From positions 1 through 15,566 of the forward strand of contig PKSW01000256.1 in the NCBI GenBank assembly GCA_002869465.1: a DNA stretch of 15,566 bases. Reading direction: 5' to 3'. Below, piece by piece: positions 7,266 through 14,206 of the stretch. Source of the DNA: Marinilabiliales bacterium (GTDB taxonomy: Bacteria; Bacteroidota; Bacteroidia; Bacteroidales; F082). Below the pieces are notes generated by a model that saw nothing but the letters and a program-made list of their open reading frames with translations, did not search any database and was not told where the DNA came from. The translations under genes were made by a program, and so were the position numbers. Within the stretch, counting starts at the first letter, position 1, and every line of letters starts with the position of its first letter.

Positions 7266-8489
7266 ATGAGTATGAACAGAGTTGTCATCACGGGAATGGG
7301 AGTTTATTCTACGATTGGTAAGAATATTGAAGAAGTAACTGAATCCCTATACAAGGGCAAGTCAGGTATAGTATTGGATGCTCAAAGAAAAGAATATGGA
7401 TTTAGGTCATCATTAACAGGCGCCATTGAACGACCCAATTTAAAAGGAATCCTTTCACGACGAGAACGAGTTGGGCTGCCTGAACAGGGAGAATACGCCT
7501 ACATGGCAACGATAGAAGCACTTAAGAATGCCCGAATCGACCAGGATTTTTTAAACCGTTTTGAAGTTGGTATTTTATACGGAAACGACAGTTCATCAAC
7601 ATCAGTAATTGAAGCGGCAGATATCATCCGTGAGAAGCAAGGCACTGTGCGAATTGGATCAGGATCTATTTTCCAATCGATGAACTGCACGGTTTCAATG
7701 AACCTGTCTGTGATTTTAAAATTGAAAGGCATTAACTTTACCATAAGTGGCGCATGTGCCAGCGGATCACATTCCATTGGTTTGGGTTACCTGTTGATTA
7801 AACAGGGATTGCAGGATACCATTATTTGCGGAGGTGCCCAGGAAGTGAATGCCTTGGCAACAGGAAGCTTTGATGCCTTGGGCGCTTTTTCTATCAGGGA
7901 AGACGAACCAACAAAAGCTTCCAGGCCTTTCGACAGAGACCGTGACGGGCTTGTCCCCAGCGGTGGAGGTGCCACAATCATTCTGGAAAGCTACGAATCT
8001 GCGATTAAAAGAGATGCCCCTATATTAGGTGAAGTATTGGGTTATGGTTTCTCTTCAAACGGAGAACATATTTCTGTACCCAATGTAAATGGCCCGGTCA
8101 GGTCGCTTGAAATGGCATTGAAGGACGCACAACTTAATCCTGAAAAAATTGATTACCTGAATGCACATGCCACTTCAACACCGGTGGGCGATGCCAACGA
8201 AGCGCAGGCCATTTATAAAGTATTTGACAAAGGTCGTATTCCTGTCAGTTCAACAAAATCAATGACTGGCCATGAAATGTGGATGGGTGGTGCCAGCGAA
8301 GTGATATATTCCCTTATCATGGCACAAAACTCATTTATTGCTCCCAATATCAATTTTGAAAATCCAGATGAACATTCAAAGTACCTGAATATCATCAATA
8401 AAACCATAGAGCAGAAAATAGATATTTTCTTATCAAATTCTTTCGGTTTTGGAGGCACAAACTCTTCATTGATCGTGAAGAAACTATAA
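7266..8489 (+). CDS. Beta-ketoacyl-ACP synthase, FabB (KAS I)-like
   Basis: A complete condensing enzyme of 407 residues. The nucleophile is Cys164 in ISGACASGSH, with the two catalytic histidines His301 (NAHATSTPVGD) and His336 (MTGHE), Lys331 (STKS) and the closing NSFGFGGTNS (391-400). The C-terminal pattern YSLIMAQNSFIAPNINFE and the general layout look closer to E. coli FabB than to FabF. The loop after His336 is unusual: GHEMWMGGAS in place of GHSLGAAG or GHLLGAAG. It presumably elongates the aryl-polyene chain with malonyl-ACP. Aryl polyene systems often use a ketosynthase paired with a chain-length-factor-like partner; this one keeps all catalytic residues, so it is the active subunit. 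ATG at 7266 and 7272 are both possible and differ by two residues. Confidence 0.9.
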   Translation: MSMNRVVITGMGVYSTIGKNIEEVTESLYKGKSGIVLDAQRKEYGFRSSLTGAIERPNLKGILSRRERVGLPEQGEYAYMATIEALKNARIDQDFLNRFEVGILYGNDSSSTSVIEAADIIREKQGTVRIGSGSIFQSMNCTVSMNLSVILKLKGINFTISGACASGSHSIGLGYLLIKQGLQDTIICGGAQEVNALATGSFDALGAFSIREDEPTKASRPFDRDRDGLVPSGGGATIILESYESAIKRDAPILGEVLGYGFSSNGEHISVPNVNGPVRSLEMALKDAQLNPEKIDYLNAHATSTPVGDANEAQAIYKVFDKGRIPVSSTKSMTGHEMWMGGASEVIYSLIMAQNSFIAPNINFENPDEHSKYLNIINKTIEQKIDIFLSNSFGFGGTNSSLIVKKL

Positions 8490-8529
8490 TTCAGCTGAAA
8501 AAAAAAATTATCATTTTTTTTTTTGAATT
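8488..8529 (+). terminator. Long A/T hairpin between ketosynthase and ACP genes
   Basis: AATTCA (8488-8493) pairs with TGAATT (8524-8529). After a one-sided four-base bulge (GCTG, 8494-8497), ten A (8498-8507) pair with ten T (8514-8523), and T8508 pairs with A8513 around a TATC loop. It starts on the ketosynthase stop codon and ends seven bases before a perfect -7 element. It could act as a partial terminator, an mRNA 3' stabiliser or an UP-like AT tract; sequence alone does not decide. Confidence 0.4.
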
Positions 8530-8535
8530 TAATAG

Positions 8536-8543
8536 TATTTTTG
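8536..8543 (+). promoter_or_regulatory. Probable -7 promoter element before the ACP gene
   Basis: TATTTTTG is a perfect TAnnTTTG match, 29 bases before the ATG at 8573. The -33 region is a T-tract within the A/T hairpin and no TTTG stands at the ideal distance. An internal start here would let the ACP be made in excess over the enzymes upstream. Confidence 0.45.
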
Positions 8544-8572
8544 CACAACTAAAATTATCTAGTAAAGAGATT

Positions 8573-8818
8573 ATGAGCAGAGAAGACGTTGTAACCATTG
8601 TTAATGATTTTTTAATCGATGAATTTGAACTTGAAGAAGATCAGTTAAAACCTGACGCCCAGATGAAAGAGGATCTTGATATAGAAAGCCTTGATTTTGT
8701 TGATATTGCTGTAATCATCGAGAAGGAATTTGGTTTAAAGGTTACCAGTGAACAGATGATCAAGATCAAGAAACTGGAAGATCTATACAACTTTGTACTT
8801 GACCATTCGAAAAACTAA
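8573..8818 (+). CDS. Acyl carrier protein of the aryl polyene pathway
   Basis: An acidic 81-residue protein with the four-helix ACP pattern. The phosphopantetheine attachment serine is Ser39 in DLDIESLDFVDIAV, where the usual DSL is ESL. The residues after it (LDFVDIAVIIEKEFGLKV) form the acidic recognition helix II. It carries the growing chain as a thioester for the ketosynthase and ketoreductase encoded just upstream. Its stop codon overlaps the start codon of the next gene by one base (TAATG at 8816-8820), which points to translational coupling with the acyltransferase. It differs from a housekeeping AcpP in the attachment motif and in its position next to an LpxL-like gene, as seen for ACPs of aryl polyene clusters. 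Confidence 0.9.
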   Translation: MSREDVVTIVNDFLIDEFELEEDQLKPDAQMKEDLDIESLDFVDIAVIIEKEFGLKVTSEQMIKIKKLEDLYNFVLDHSKN

Positions 8819-9711
8819 TGACTACCTGGAAAGGCCAAACCAGGGGTGGTGTGGCCGGTTACCGGTTTTTTATTTTTATCCTCAAATACCTTGGAATTAG
8901 ATTTACCTACTTTTTCCTGAACTTCGTTGTGTTGTATTTTGTTCTTTTCTCAGCAAAATCGCGAAAACCGATCTACTTTTATTTTAATACTATATTAGGA
9001 TACAAAAAACTGAAGTCACTTCGCTACGTATTTAAAAACAATTATAAACTCGGACAAGTGCTTATCGATAAAGTAGCTCTACTGGCAGGGTATTCTGACC
9101 ACTTTACTTTCGATTTTGAAGGTGAGGAATATATTCGTGAGATGGCTGCGAATGAAGGTGGATTGCTGATCGGAGCACATGTGGGTAACTGGGAAATTGC
9201 CGGGCAATTACTCGAACGGATCGACACAAAAGTGCATATTTTAATGCTCGAGGCCGAACATGAAAAAATAAAAGGCATGCTGGATAATGTAATGACAAAA
9301 AAAAGCATGCATATCATCCCTATCAAAGATGATTTTTCTTATTTATTGCTGATAAAAGAAGCCTTACAGAAAAATGAGATTGTGGCCATGCATGGGGACA
9401 GGTTTCTGAAAGGGTCCAAAACCATGTTAAAGAACTTTTTAGGCAGACAAGCAAAATTCCCTGAAGGACCATTTTATCTATCGGTAAAATATAAAAAACC
9501 TGTCATTTTTGTTTCAGCCGTGAAAGAAACTAATAATCATTACCACTTTTTTGCAACAAAACCTTATTATGATAAAAATGAAGGCCTTACAAAGGAAGAG
9601 CGCATTAGTAATTTGCTTGACCTTTATATTAATGCGTTGGAAAAAACCTTAAAACATTATCCCGAACAGTGGTTTAATTATTACTACTTTTGGGAACAAA
9701 CAGATCAATAA
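8818..9711 (+). CDS. LpxL/HtrB-like lysophospholipid acyltransferase
   Basis: A 297-residue member of the lipid A biosynthesis acyltransferase (LABLAT) family. It has the family's N-terminal Trp-Lys-Gly start, an inner membrane anchor (residues about 15-45, FFIFILKYLGIRFTYFFLNF) and the active-site HX4E motif His121-VGNW-Glu126 (GAHVGNWE). The GDR motif is at 193-195, then FPEGPFYLSVKYKKPVI. LpxL-type enzymes move an acyl chain from ACP to a sugar-linked lipid on the cytoplasmic face of the inner membrane. Here the partner ACP is encoded directly upstream with a one-base overlap, so it most likely transfers the finished aryl-polyene acyl chain, or a fatty acid of the anchor, to its acceptor. 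A role in lipid A itself is less likely in this setting. Aryl polyene and flexirubin clusters commonly carry such a gene. Confidence 0.88.
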   Translation: MTTWKGQTRGGVAGYRFFIFILKYLGIRFTYFFLNFVVLYFVLFSAKSRKPIYFYFNTILGYKKLKSLRYVFKNNYKLGQVLIDKVALLAGYSDHFTFDFEGEEYIREMAANEGGLLIGAHVGNWEIAGQLLERIDTKVHILMLEAEHEKIKGMLDNVMTKKSMHIIPIKDDFSYLLLIKEALQKNEIVAMHGDRFLKGSKTMLKNFLGRQAKFPEGPFYLSVKYKKPVIFVSAVKETNNHYHFFATKPYYDKNEGLTKEERISNLLDLYINALEKTLKHYPEQWFNYYYFWEQTDQ

Positions 9712-9737
9712 ACACAGTAAATTATTATATAATTCGA

Positions 9738-10814
9738 ATGATGAATGAGAATTTCGGAAACGATGATAAATCGGCTTTACAAGCTAAACTGGATGCCCAA
9801 AAAATAGCCTTCGCCCCTATTATGTTTCAGGCGGCACGTTCATTACGCGATTTAGGCATACTTGAATACCTATTAAAAAACAGGTCAAAAGGCGTTGACA
9901 ATGAAACGATCGCCCGCGATTTACATCTATCGGTTTACGGCGTGAAAGTACTGCTTGAAGCAGGATTAAGCCTCGAATTGGTCAAGTTCTCAGAAGGAAA
10001 ATTTACAATAACAAAAACCGGTTACTTTATTGTAAGTGATGAACTTACCCGTGTAAATATGGATTTTACAAATGATGTAAATTACATGGGAATGTTGCAT
10101 CTGAAGGAATCCATACTAAAAGGGAAACCGGAAGGACTCAAAGTTTTTGGCGAATGGGATACGGTTTACGAGGCACTTGCCGAATTACCGGAAGACGTAA
10201 GAAAAAGCTGGTTTGCATTTGATCATTTCTATTCTGATTATGCGTTCCCCGAAGTGATGCTTCACCTTTTCGAAAATCATCCGAAAAAAATACTTGACGT
10301 AGGCGGTAATACAGGAAAATTCAGTATTTATTGTGCGAAGCATAACGAAGACGTTCTATTAACCATTCTTGACCTACCGGGCCAGGTAAATGAAGCACAG
10401 GAAAACATTAAAAAAAATGGTCTGGAGGACAGGATATCAACCTACGGCTTAAACCTGTTGGATAATTCGGTACCCTTTCCGAAAGGTTATGATGCGATTT
10501 GGATGAGCCAGTTTCTCGACTGTTTCTCGCAGGAAGAAATTGCCGGCTTATTAAAACGTTCGCACGATGCACTCGATGAAGATGGTTCATTGTTCATTTT
10601 GGAAACTTACTGGGACAAGCAGGCATTCCCGGCTTCCACCTACAGTTTGCATGCTACTTCATTGTATTTTACCGCCATTGCCAATGGCAACAGTCAGATG
10701 TATCATTCAAATGATATGGTGAAACTGGTTGAAGATTCAGGACTCTACATTGACAAGATCATAGAAAATATCGGCGTAAGCCATACGTTATTTAAGTGTA
10801 TGAGAAAAAAATAA
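9738..10814 (+). CDS. SAM-dependent methyltransferase, O-methyltransferase fold with altered catalytic site; possible ring C-methyltransferase
   Basis: A 358-residue protein with a winged-helix dimerisation domain (about 20-100) and a Rossmann-type SAM-binding domain. Motif I is ILDVGGNTGKF (185-195) and the acidic residue after the next strand is in TILDLPG (209-215). The general-base region of Methyltransf_2 enzymes normally reads LHDWSDE; here the matching segment is FLDCFSQEE (259-267), so the histidine is replaced by Asp261. Flexirubins and APEs carry a 4-hydroxy-3-methylphenyl head, so ring C-methylation is an attractive role. I chose ATG at 9738 (next ATG at 9741); an ATG at 9690 would overlap the upstream gene and add 16 residues with no family features. 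It lies 26 bases after the acyltransferase stop, in the same likely transcript. Confidence 0.85.
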   Translation: MMNENFGNDDKSALQAKLDAQKIAFAPIMFQAARSLRDLGILEYLLKNRSKGVDNETIARDLHLSVYGVKVLLEAGLSLELVKFSEGKFTITKTGYFIVSDELTRVNMDFTNDVNYMGMLHLKESILKGKPEGLKVFGEWDTVYEALAELPEDVRKSWFAFDHFYSDYAFPEVMLHLFENHPKKILDVGGNTGKFSIYCAKHNEDVLLTILDLPGQVNEAQENIKKNGLEDRISTYGLNLLDNSVPFPKGYDAIWMSQFLDCFSQEEIAGLLKRSHDALDEDGSLFILETYWDKQAFPASTYSLHATSLYFTAIANGNSQMYHSNDMVKLVEDSGLYIDKIIENIGVSHTLFKCMRKK

Positions 10815-10841
10815 CTGTTTTCCCAGATTAAAACTACCCGG

Positions 10842-11618
10842 ATGCTCAACTACAGAAACCTGAACATACTTTTCTTCATCGCCCTACTCGCAATCATAAT
10901 CACCAGTAATTACTATGAAGTAGGCATTCTTGCGTATTTGATATTAATTGCATTCTATTTATTGATCATCGTAATTGGTACATTTAGCATCAGAACGAAT
11001 TTCTATTTCACGTCTCTTCATTCGGGTGACAGCAACAAAAAAGAAATAGCCATCACTTTTGATGACGGCCCACACCCAATATTTACGCAAGAGGTGCTCA
11101 AACTATTAGATGAACATCAGACGAAAGCCACTTTTTTTTGTATTGGTGAACACATAAACAAATACAGCAACATCGTTAGGACAGCCCATGAACATGGCCA
11201 TATAATCGGCAATCACAGTTACAGCCATAGTCATTTTTTCGATCTGTTTTCAAGTGTTAAAATGACACATGAACTAAACCAAACACGTAACAGCATTTAC
11301 CATGCGATAGGAAAAATGCCGAATTTATTCAGACCTCCTTTTGGTGTAACCAATCCCTTGCTCAAAATTGCATTGAATAATACCCAACTGATCTCCATTG
11401 GCTGGAGTGTGCGGTCGTTTGACACCAACAAGCATACAAAAAAAGTTATTTCCCGCCTGAAAAGAAAAACACATCCGGGAGCCATTATTTTATTGCATGA
11501 CACCAAAGAAAAAATAATCCCCATTTTAATTGAATTTCTTCCGTGGCTGAAAAAAAACGGATATCATGTGGTAAGCATTGAAGAACTTTTACATATTGAA
11601 GCATATGAAACTATTTAA
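10842..11618 (+). CDS. Membrane-anchored polysaccharide deacetylase (NodB/CE4 family)
   Basis: A 258-residue protein with two N-terminal membrane helices (about 8-22 and 28-50) and a complete NodB domain. Motif 1 is TFDDGP (72-77; Asp74 base, Asp75 metal ligand), motif 2 is NHSYSH (His125 and His129, metal ligands), motif 3 is RPPFG (164-168), and the last motif is ILLHD (216-220, His219). All metal and catalytic residues are present, so it should be an active metal-dependent N- or O-deacetylase facing the periplasm. The usual targets are GlcNAc-containing polymers or glycolipids. It lies 27 bases after the methyltransferase and its end overlaps the next gene by 14 bases, so it belongs to the pigment operon. 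That suggests the pigment or its anchor contains an acetylated sugar at some stage. Confidence 0.9.
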   Translation: MLNYRNLNILFFIALLAIIITSNYYEVGILAYLILIAFYLLIIVIGTFSIRTNFYFTSLHSGDSNKKEIAITFDDGPHPIFTQEVLKLLDEHQTKATFFCIGEHINKYSNIVRTAHEHGHIIGNHSYSHSHFFDLFSSVKMTHELNQTRNSIYHAIGKMPNLFRPPFGVTNPLLKIALNNTQLISIGWSVRSFDTNKHTKKVISRLKRKTHPGAIILLHDTKEKIIPILIEFLPWLKKNGYHVVSIEELLHIEAYETI

Positions 11619-12213
11619 ACCGCTTATATTTCTCTTCATCATCATTGGATTATCTTCATTCCAAAAGGAACAAGATGATTTTCATCCAATAGAAGATATT
11701 GATTCATTCATCAAGAAAATCGATTTGTATGCTGCCGTAACCAATACTATTAAAAGCAACTTCACACAGGAAAAACACCTTACAATGCTTGAGGAAGTTT
11801 TAGTTAGCGAAGGTCATTTTATATTTCAGAAGGAGAATAATGTGCTGTGGGAGTACAAAAAACCCATTGATTATGCTATTATCGTGTTTGAAGGCCAATT
11901 TACCATCAGGGATGGCAACAAAGTAAATGCTTTTGATATTCAATCGAATCGCATGTTCAGGGAGATCAATAATATGATCATTACATCTGTGAGTGGCAAC
12001 TTTTTAGATAATCCTGATTTTAAAAGTACCTATTTTGAAAATAATACGTTTTACCTGGTGAAGCTTTCTCCTTTAAAACAGGAAGTTAAGAACATGTTGT
12101 CCACTATTGAAATTTATTTCAATAAAAATGACATATCCGTTTCAGAAGTGAAATTTATTGAGCCCGGGGATGATTTCACACTGATCCAGTTTTCTGAAAC
12201 AGAGTTTAACTAA
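11605..12213 (+). CDS. LolA-like periplasmic lipid/lipoprotein carrier
   Basis: A 202-residue secreted protein with signal peptide MKLFKPLIFLFIIIGLSS. The mature part begins with the LolA-type pattern SNFTQEKHL (51-59), followed by EGHFIFQKENNVLWEYKKP, the two strands that open the half-barrel of LolA. LolA proteins ferry lipoproteins between inner and outer membranes. Paralogues inside aryl polyene clusters are thought to carry the lipid-like pigment from the MMPL exporter. I chose ATG at 11605 since it gives a clean signal peptide; an in-frame ATG at 11578 adds nine residues with no merit. The chosen start lies 14 bases inside the deacetylase gene, which implies coupled translation. Confidence 0.85.
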   Translation: MKLFKPLIFLFIIIGLSSFQKEQDDFHPIEDIDSFIKKIDLYAAVTNTIKSNFTQEKHLTMLEEVLVSEGHFIFQKENNVLWEYKKPIDYAIIVFEGQFTIRDGNKVNAFDIQSNRMFREINNMIITSVSGNFLDNPDFKSTYFENNTFYLVKLSPLKQEVKNMLSTIEIYFNKNDISVSEVKFIEPGDDFTLIQFSETEFN

Positions 12214-12254
12214 CCCGTTTCGGAACAGGTATTCAAAGTAGAGATAGCCAACTA

Positions 12255-12917
12255 ATGAGACAATTACAACTTCCAGCATATTTCATTTTATTGATGATTG
12301 GCTTTTTCTTAAGCATAAATTCTTGTTCATATAAACATTACAAAGGATTTACTAAAGTTATTGCAACCGAAATATCATTGCCGGTAATATTCGATCCCAC
12401 ATTTAAAAAAGCAAATTATTTAACCCATTTGGAGGTGTTCGGTAATCAATTGAGCGGCATCACCATCATCAAAAAAGTAGAACAAACAAATACATTTCAC
12501 GTGGTTTTCTTGTCGCAAATAGGCATCAAGTATTTTGACCTGGAAATAGCTATGAATGAGGAAGCAGAAGGTTTCAGAATGAATTATATCATGGAAAGCC
12601 TGAACAGGGATTTTATAATCAATGCATTAAAAGCGGACTTTGAGCTATTATTCGTGAAATTCAATAATGATGCTCAACTGCAAATGTATCAACACCCGCA
12701 GAAAGAAATCAAGGAAATCATTATAAGTGATGGCAAAAATCTGGCTTCATATATCATTGATAAAAAAGATGTTCAGTCGATTTCCCTCAAAAAAGGCTCA
12801 TCTGATCATGCATCCATTATCATCAAGGAATTAAATACAATTTATCCCCGGAAATTTGAAATGAACAACAAAAAAGCCCGTATGAAAATGATCATGAACG
12901 AGATCATTTTAGAATAA
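12255..12917 (+). CDS. Small lipoprotein of unknown function
   Basis: A 220-residue protein with an N-terminal hydrophobic stretch ending in a lipobox-like SINSC (20-24), so Cys24 is the likely lipidated residue. The body is rich in beta strands, ending in a Lys/Met-rich helix (KKARMKMIMNEI). I do not recognise the sequence. By position, between a LolA-like gene and a glycosyltransferase/MMPL pair, it corresponds to the small outer membrane lipoprotein (DUF3261-like) found with MMPL exporters in aryl polyene clusters. That equivalence is an inference from gene order only. It starts 41 bases after the LolA gene and is probably in the same transcript; it could act as a LolB-like acceptor at the outer membrane. 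Confidence 0.7.
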   Translation: MRQLQLPAYFILLMIGFFLSINSCSYKHYKGFTKVIATEISLPVIFDPTFKKANYLTHLEVFGNQLSGITIIKKVEQTNTFHVVFLSQIGIKYFDLEIAMNEEAEGFRMNYIMESLNRDFIINALKADFELLFVKFNNDAQLQMYQHPQKEIKEIIISDGKNLASYIIDKKDVQSISLKKGSSDHASIIIKELNTIYPRKFEMNNKKARMKMIMNEIILE

Positions 12918-12960
12918 GTTCTTCATCTGTATAAACAACCCTATTAAATCATGATTTCCC

Positions 12961-12968
12961 TACATTTG
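12961..12968 (+). promoter_or_regulatory. Candidate -7 promoter element before the glycosyltransferase gene
   Basis: TACATTTG is a perfect TAnnTTTG match, 10 bases before the ATG at 12979. There is no TTTG at the expected -33 distance. If used, the glycosyltransferase and exporter genes form a separate or additional transcript with a nearly leaderless message. Confidence 0.4.
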
Positions 12969-12978
12969 CAGCTTACAA

Positions 12979-14193
12979 ATGGCAAAGGAAAATACATATG
13001 TTAACAGGTTCAGGGAACTGAATGCTTGTGCAATCATACCTACCTTTAATAACCAGGGAACACTTGCTAATGTCATCAATGATGTTAAAGATTTTACGGA
13101 CCAGATTATTGTGGTAAATGACGGTTCTACTGATAGCACCAGTCAAATTCTTTCAGCAATCAAGGATATTGATATTATTGAATATACCCCCAATAAAGGA
13201 AAAGGATTTGCTATCCGTGCAGGTTTTAAGCGCGCATTGGAAATGGGATATGATTATGCCATCACCATTGACGCTGACGGACAGCATTATGCCGATGACC
13301 TGCCTTTTTTTCTTCAAAAAATACAGGAACACCCGGATAGCCTCATTATTGGCTCGCGCAACATTGAAGCGGAAGGCATGCCAGGTAAAAACACATTTGC
13401 CAACCGGTTTTCCAATTTTTGGTTCAAAGTTGAAACAGGTATTCAATTACCCGACACCCAGTCAGGTTATCGTTTATATCCAATAGAACTGTATAGAAAC
13501 ACAAATTTCTTTACTGGTAATTATGAATTTGAAGTGGAGATTTTGGTCAGGTCGGCGTGGCGTAATATTCCCATTATTCCCATTCCGGTAAAGGTTTACT
13601 ATCCTCCGGCCGACGAGCGCGTTTCACATTTCAGGCCTTTGAGGGATTTTACCAGAATCAGTATATTAAATACGGTACTGGTTCTGATCACATTATTGAT
13701 CGTATGGCCGGTAAAATTATACCGCTACCTGACAAAAAATAAGTTTACCGATATTGTAAAGGAGCAAATACTAATGCACAATGAGAACCCGATGAAAGTA
13801 GCTGTTGCATTGGGATTTGGCGTTTTCATGGGTGTATCACCTATTTGGGGATTTCAAATGCTTACAGCCGCTTTTTTGGCACACCTGATGCGTTTAAATA
13901 AAATACTTGTGCTCCTGGCATCCAACATATCAATTCCCCCTTTGATTCCTTTCATTATTTATTTTAGCTATAAAACCGGCGGTCTGGTGCTGGGTATAAA
14001 AGGAACTTTGACAAAAGAAACGCTCATCAACCTGAAAGATCAATTACTTAACAGCAACTTTTACGATACCTTGCAAGAACTCGGCTACAATCTTTTACAA
14101 TATATGATCGGCAGCCTGGTTTTCGGTGTAATACTGGGATTAGCCACATGTATTGTTTCGTATTTACTATTAGTTTTGTTGAGGAAAAAATAG
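12979..14193 (+). CDS. Glycosyltransferase family 2 fused to a C-terminal DUF2062 membrane domain
   Basis: A 404-residue two-domain protein. Residues 15-220 are a GT-A fold of family 2: AIIPTFNN (18-25), VVNDGSTDST (45-54), NKGKGFAIRAGF (72-83), the metal-binding DADGQH (98-103) and SGYRLYP (162-168), as in dolichyl-phosphate-mannose-synthase-like enzymes. One hydrophobic segment (about 228-247) leads to a DUF2062 domain (about 255-400) with further membrane helices (GFGVFMGVSPIWGFQML; ASNISIPPLIPFIIYF). The fusion puts the enzyme on the cytoplasmic face of the inner membrane, acting on a lipid-linked acceptor. In this cluster it could add a sugar to the pigment or its anchor, which would explain the deacetylase gene upstream. 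The sugar donor cannot be told. The exporter gene starts 13 bases after its stop. Confidence 0.9.
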   Translation: MAKENTYVNRFRELNACAIIPTFNNQGTLANVINDVKDFTDQIIVVNDGSTDSTSQILSAIKDIDIIEYTPNKGKGFAIRAGFKRALEMGYDYAITIDADGQHYADDLPFFLQKIQEHPDSLIIGSRNIEAEGMPGKNTFANRFSNFWFKVETGIQLPDTQSGYRLYPIELYRNTNFFTGNYEFEVEILVRSAWRNIPIIPIPVKVYYPPADERVSHFRPLRDFTRISILNTVLVLITLLIVWPVKLYRYLTKNKFTDIVKEQILMHNENPMKVAVALGFGVFMGVSPIWGFQMLTAAFLAHLMRLNKILVLLASNISIPPLIPFIIYFSYKTGGLVLGIKGTLTKETLINLKDQLLNSNFYDTLQELGYNLLQYMIGSLVFGVILGLATCIVSYLLLVLLRKK

Positions 14194-14206
14194 ATAAATT
14201 AATGAT

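Noticed and set aside
7499..8548. Antisense open frames opposite the ketosynthase gene
   Set aside because: They mirror conserved coding sequence on the + strand and show no recognisable protein pattern or start signals.
12213..12230. Small hairpin ACCCGTTTCGGAACAGGT at the LolA gene stop
   Set aside because: Two three-base stems with a C-A mismatch and no T-tract; not convincing as terminator or regulatory site.
13118..13486. 122-codon + strand reading frame inside the glycosyltransferase gene
   Set aside because: Out-of-frame shadow of a clearly recognised GT2 coding region, with no family features of its own.
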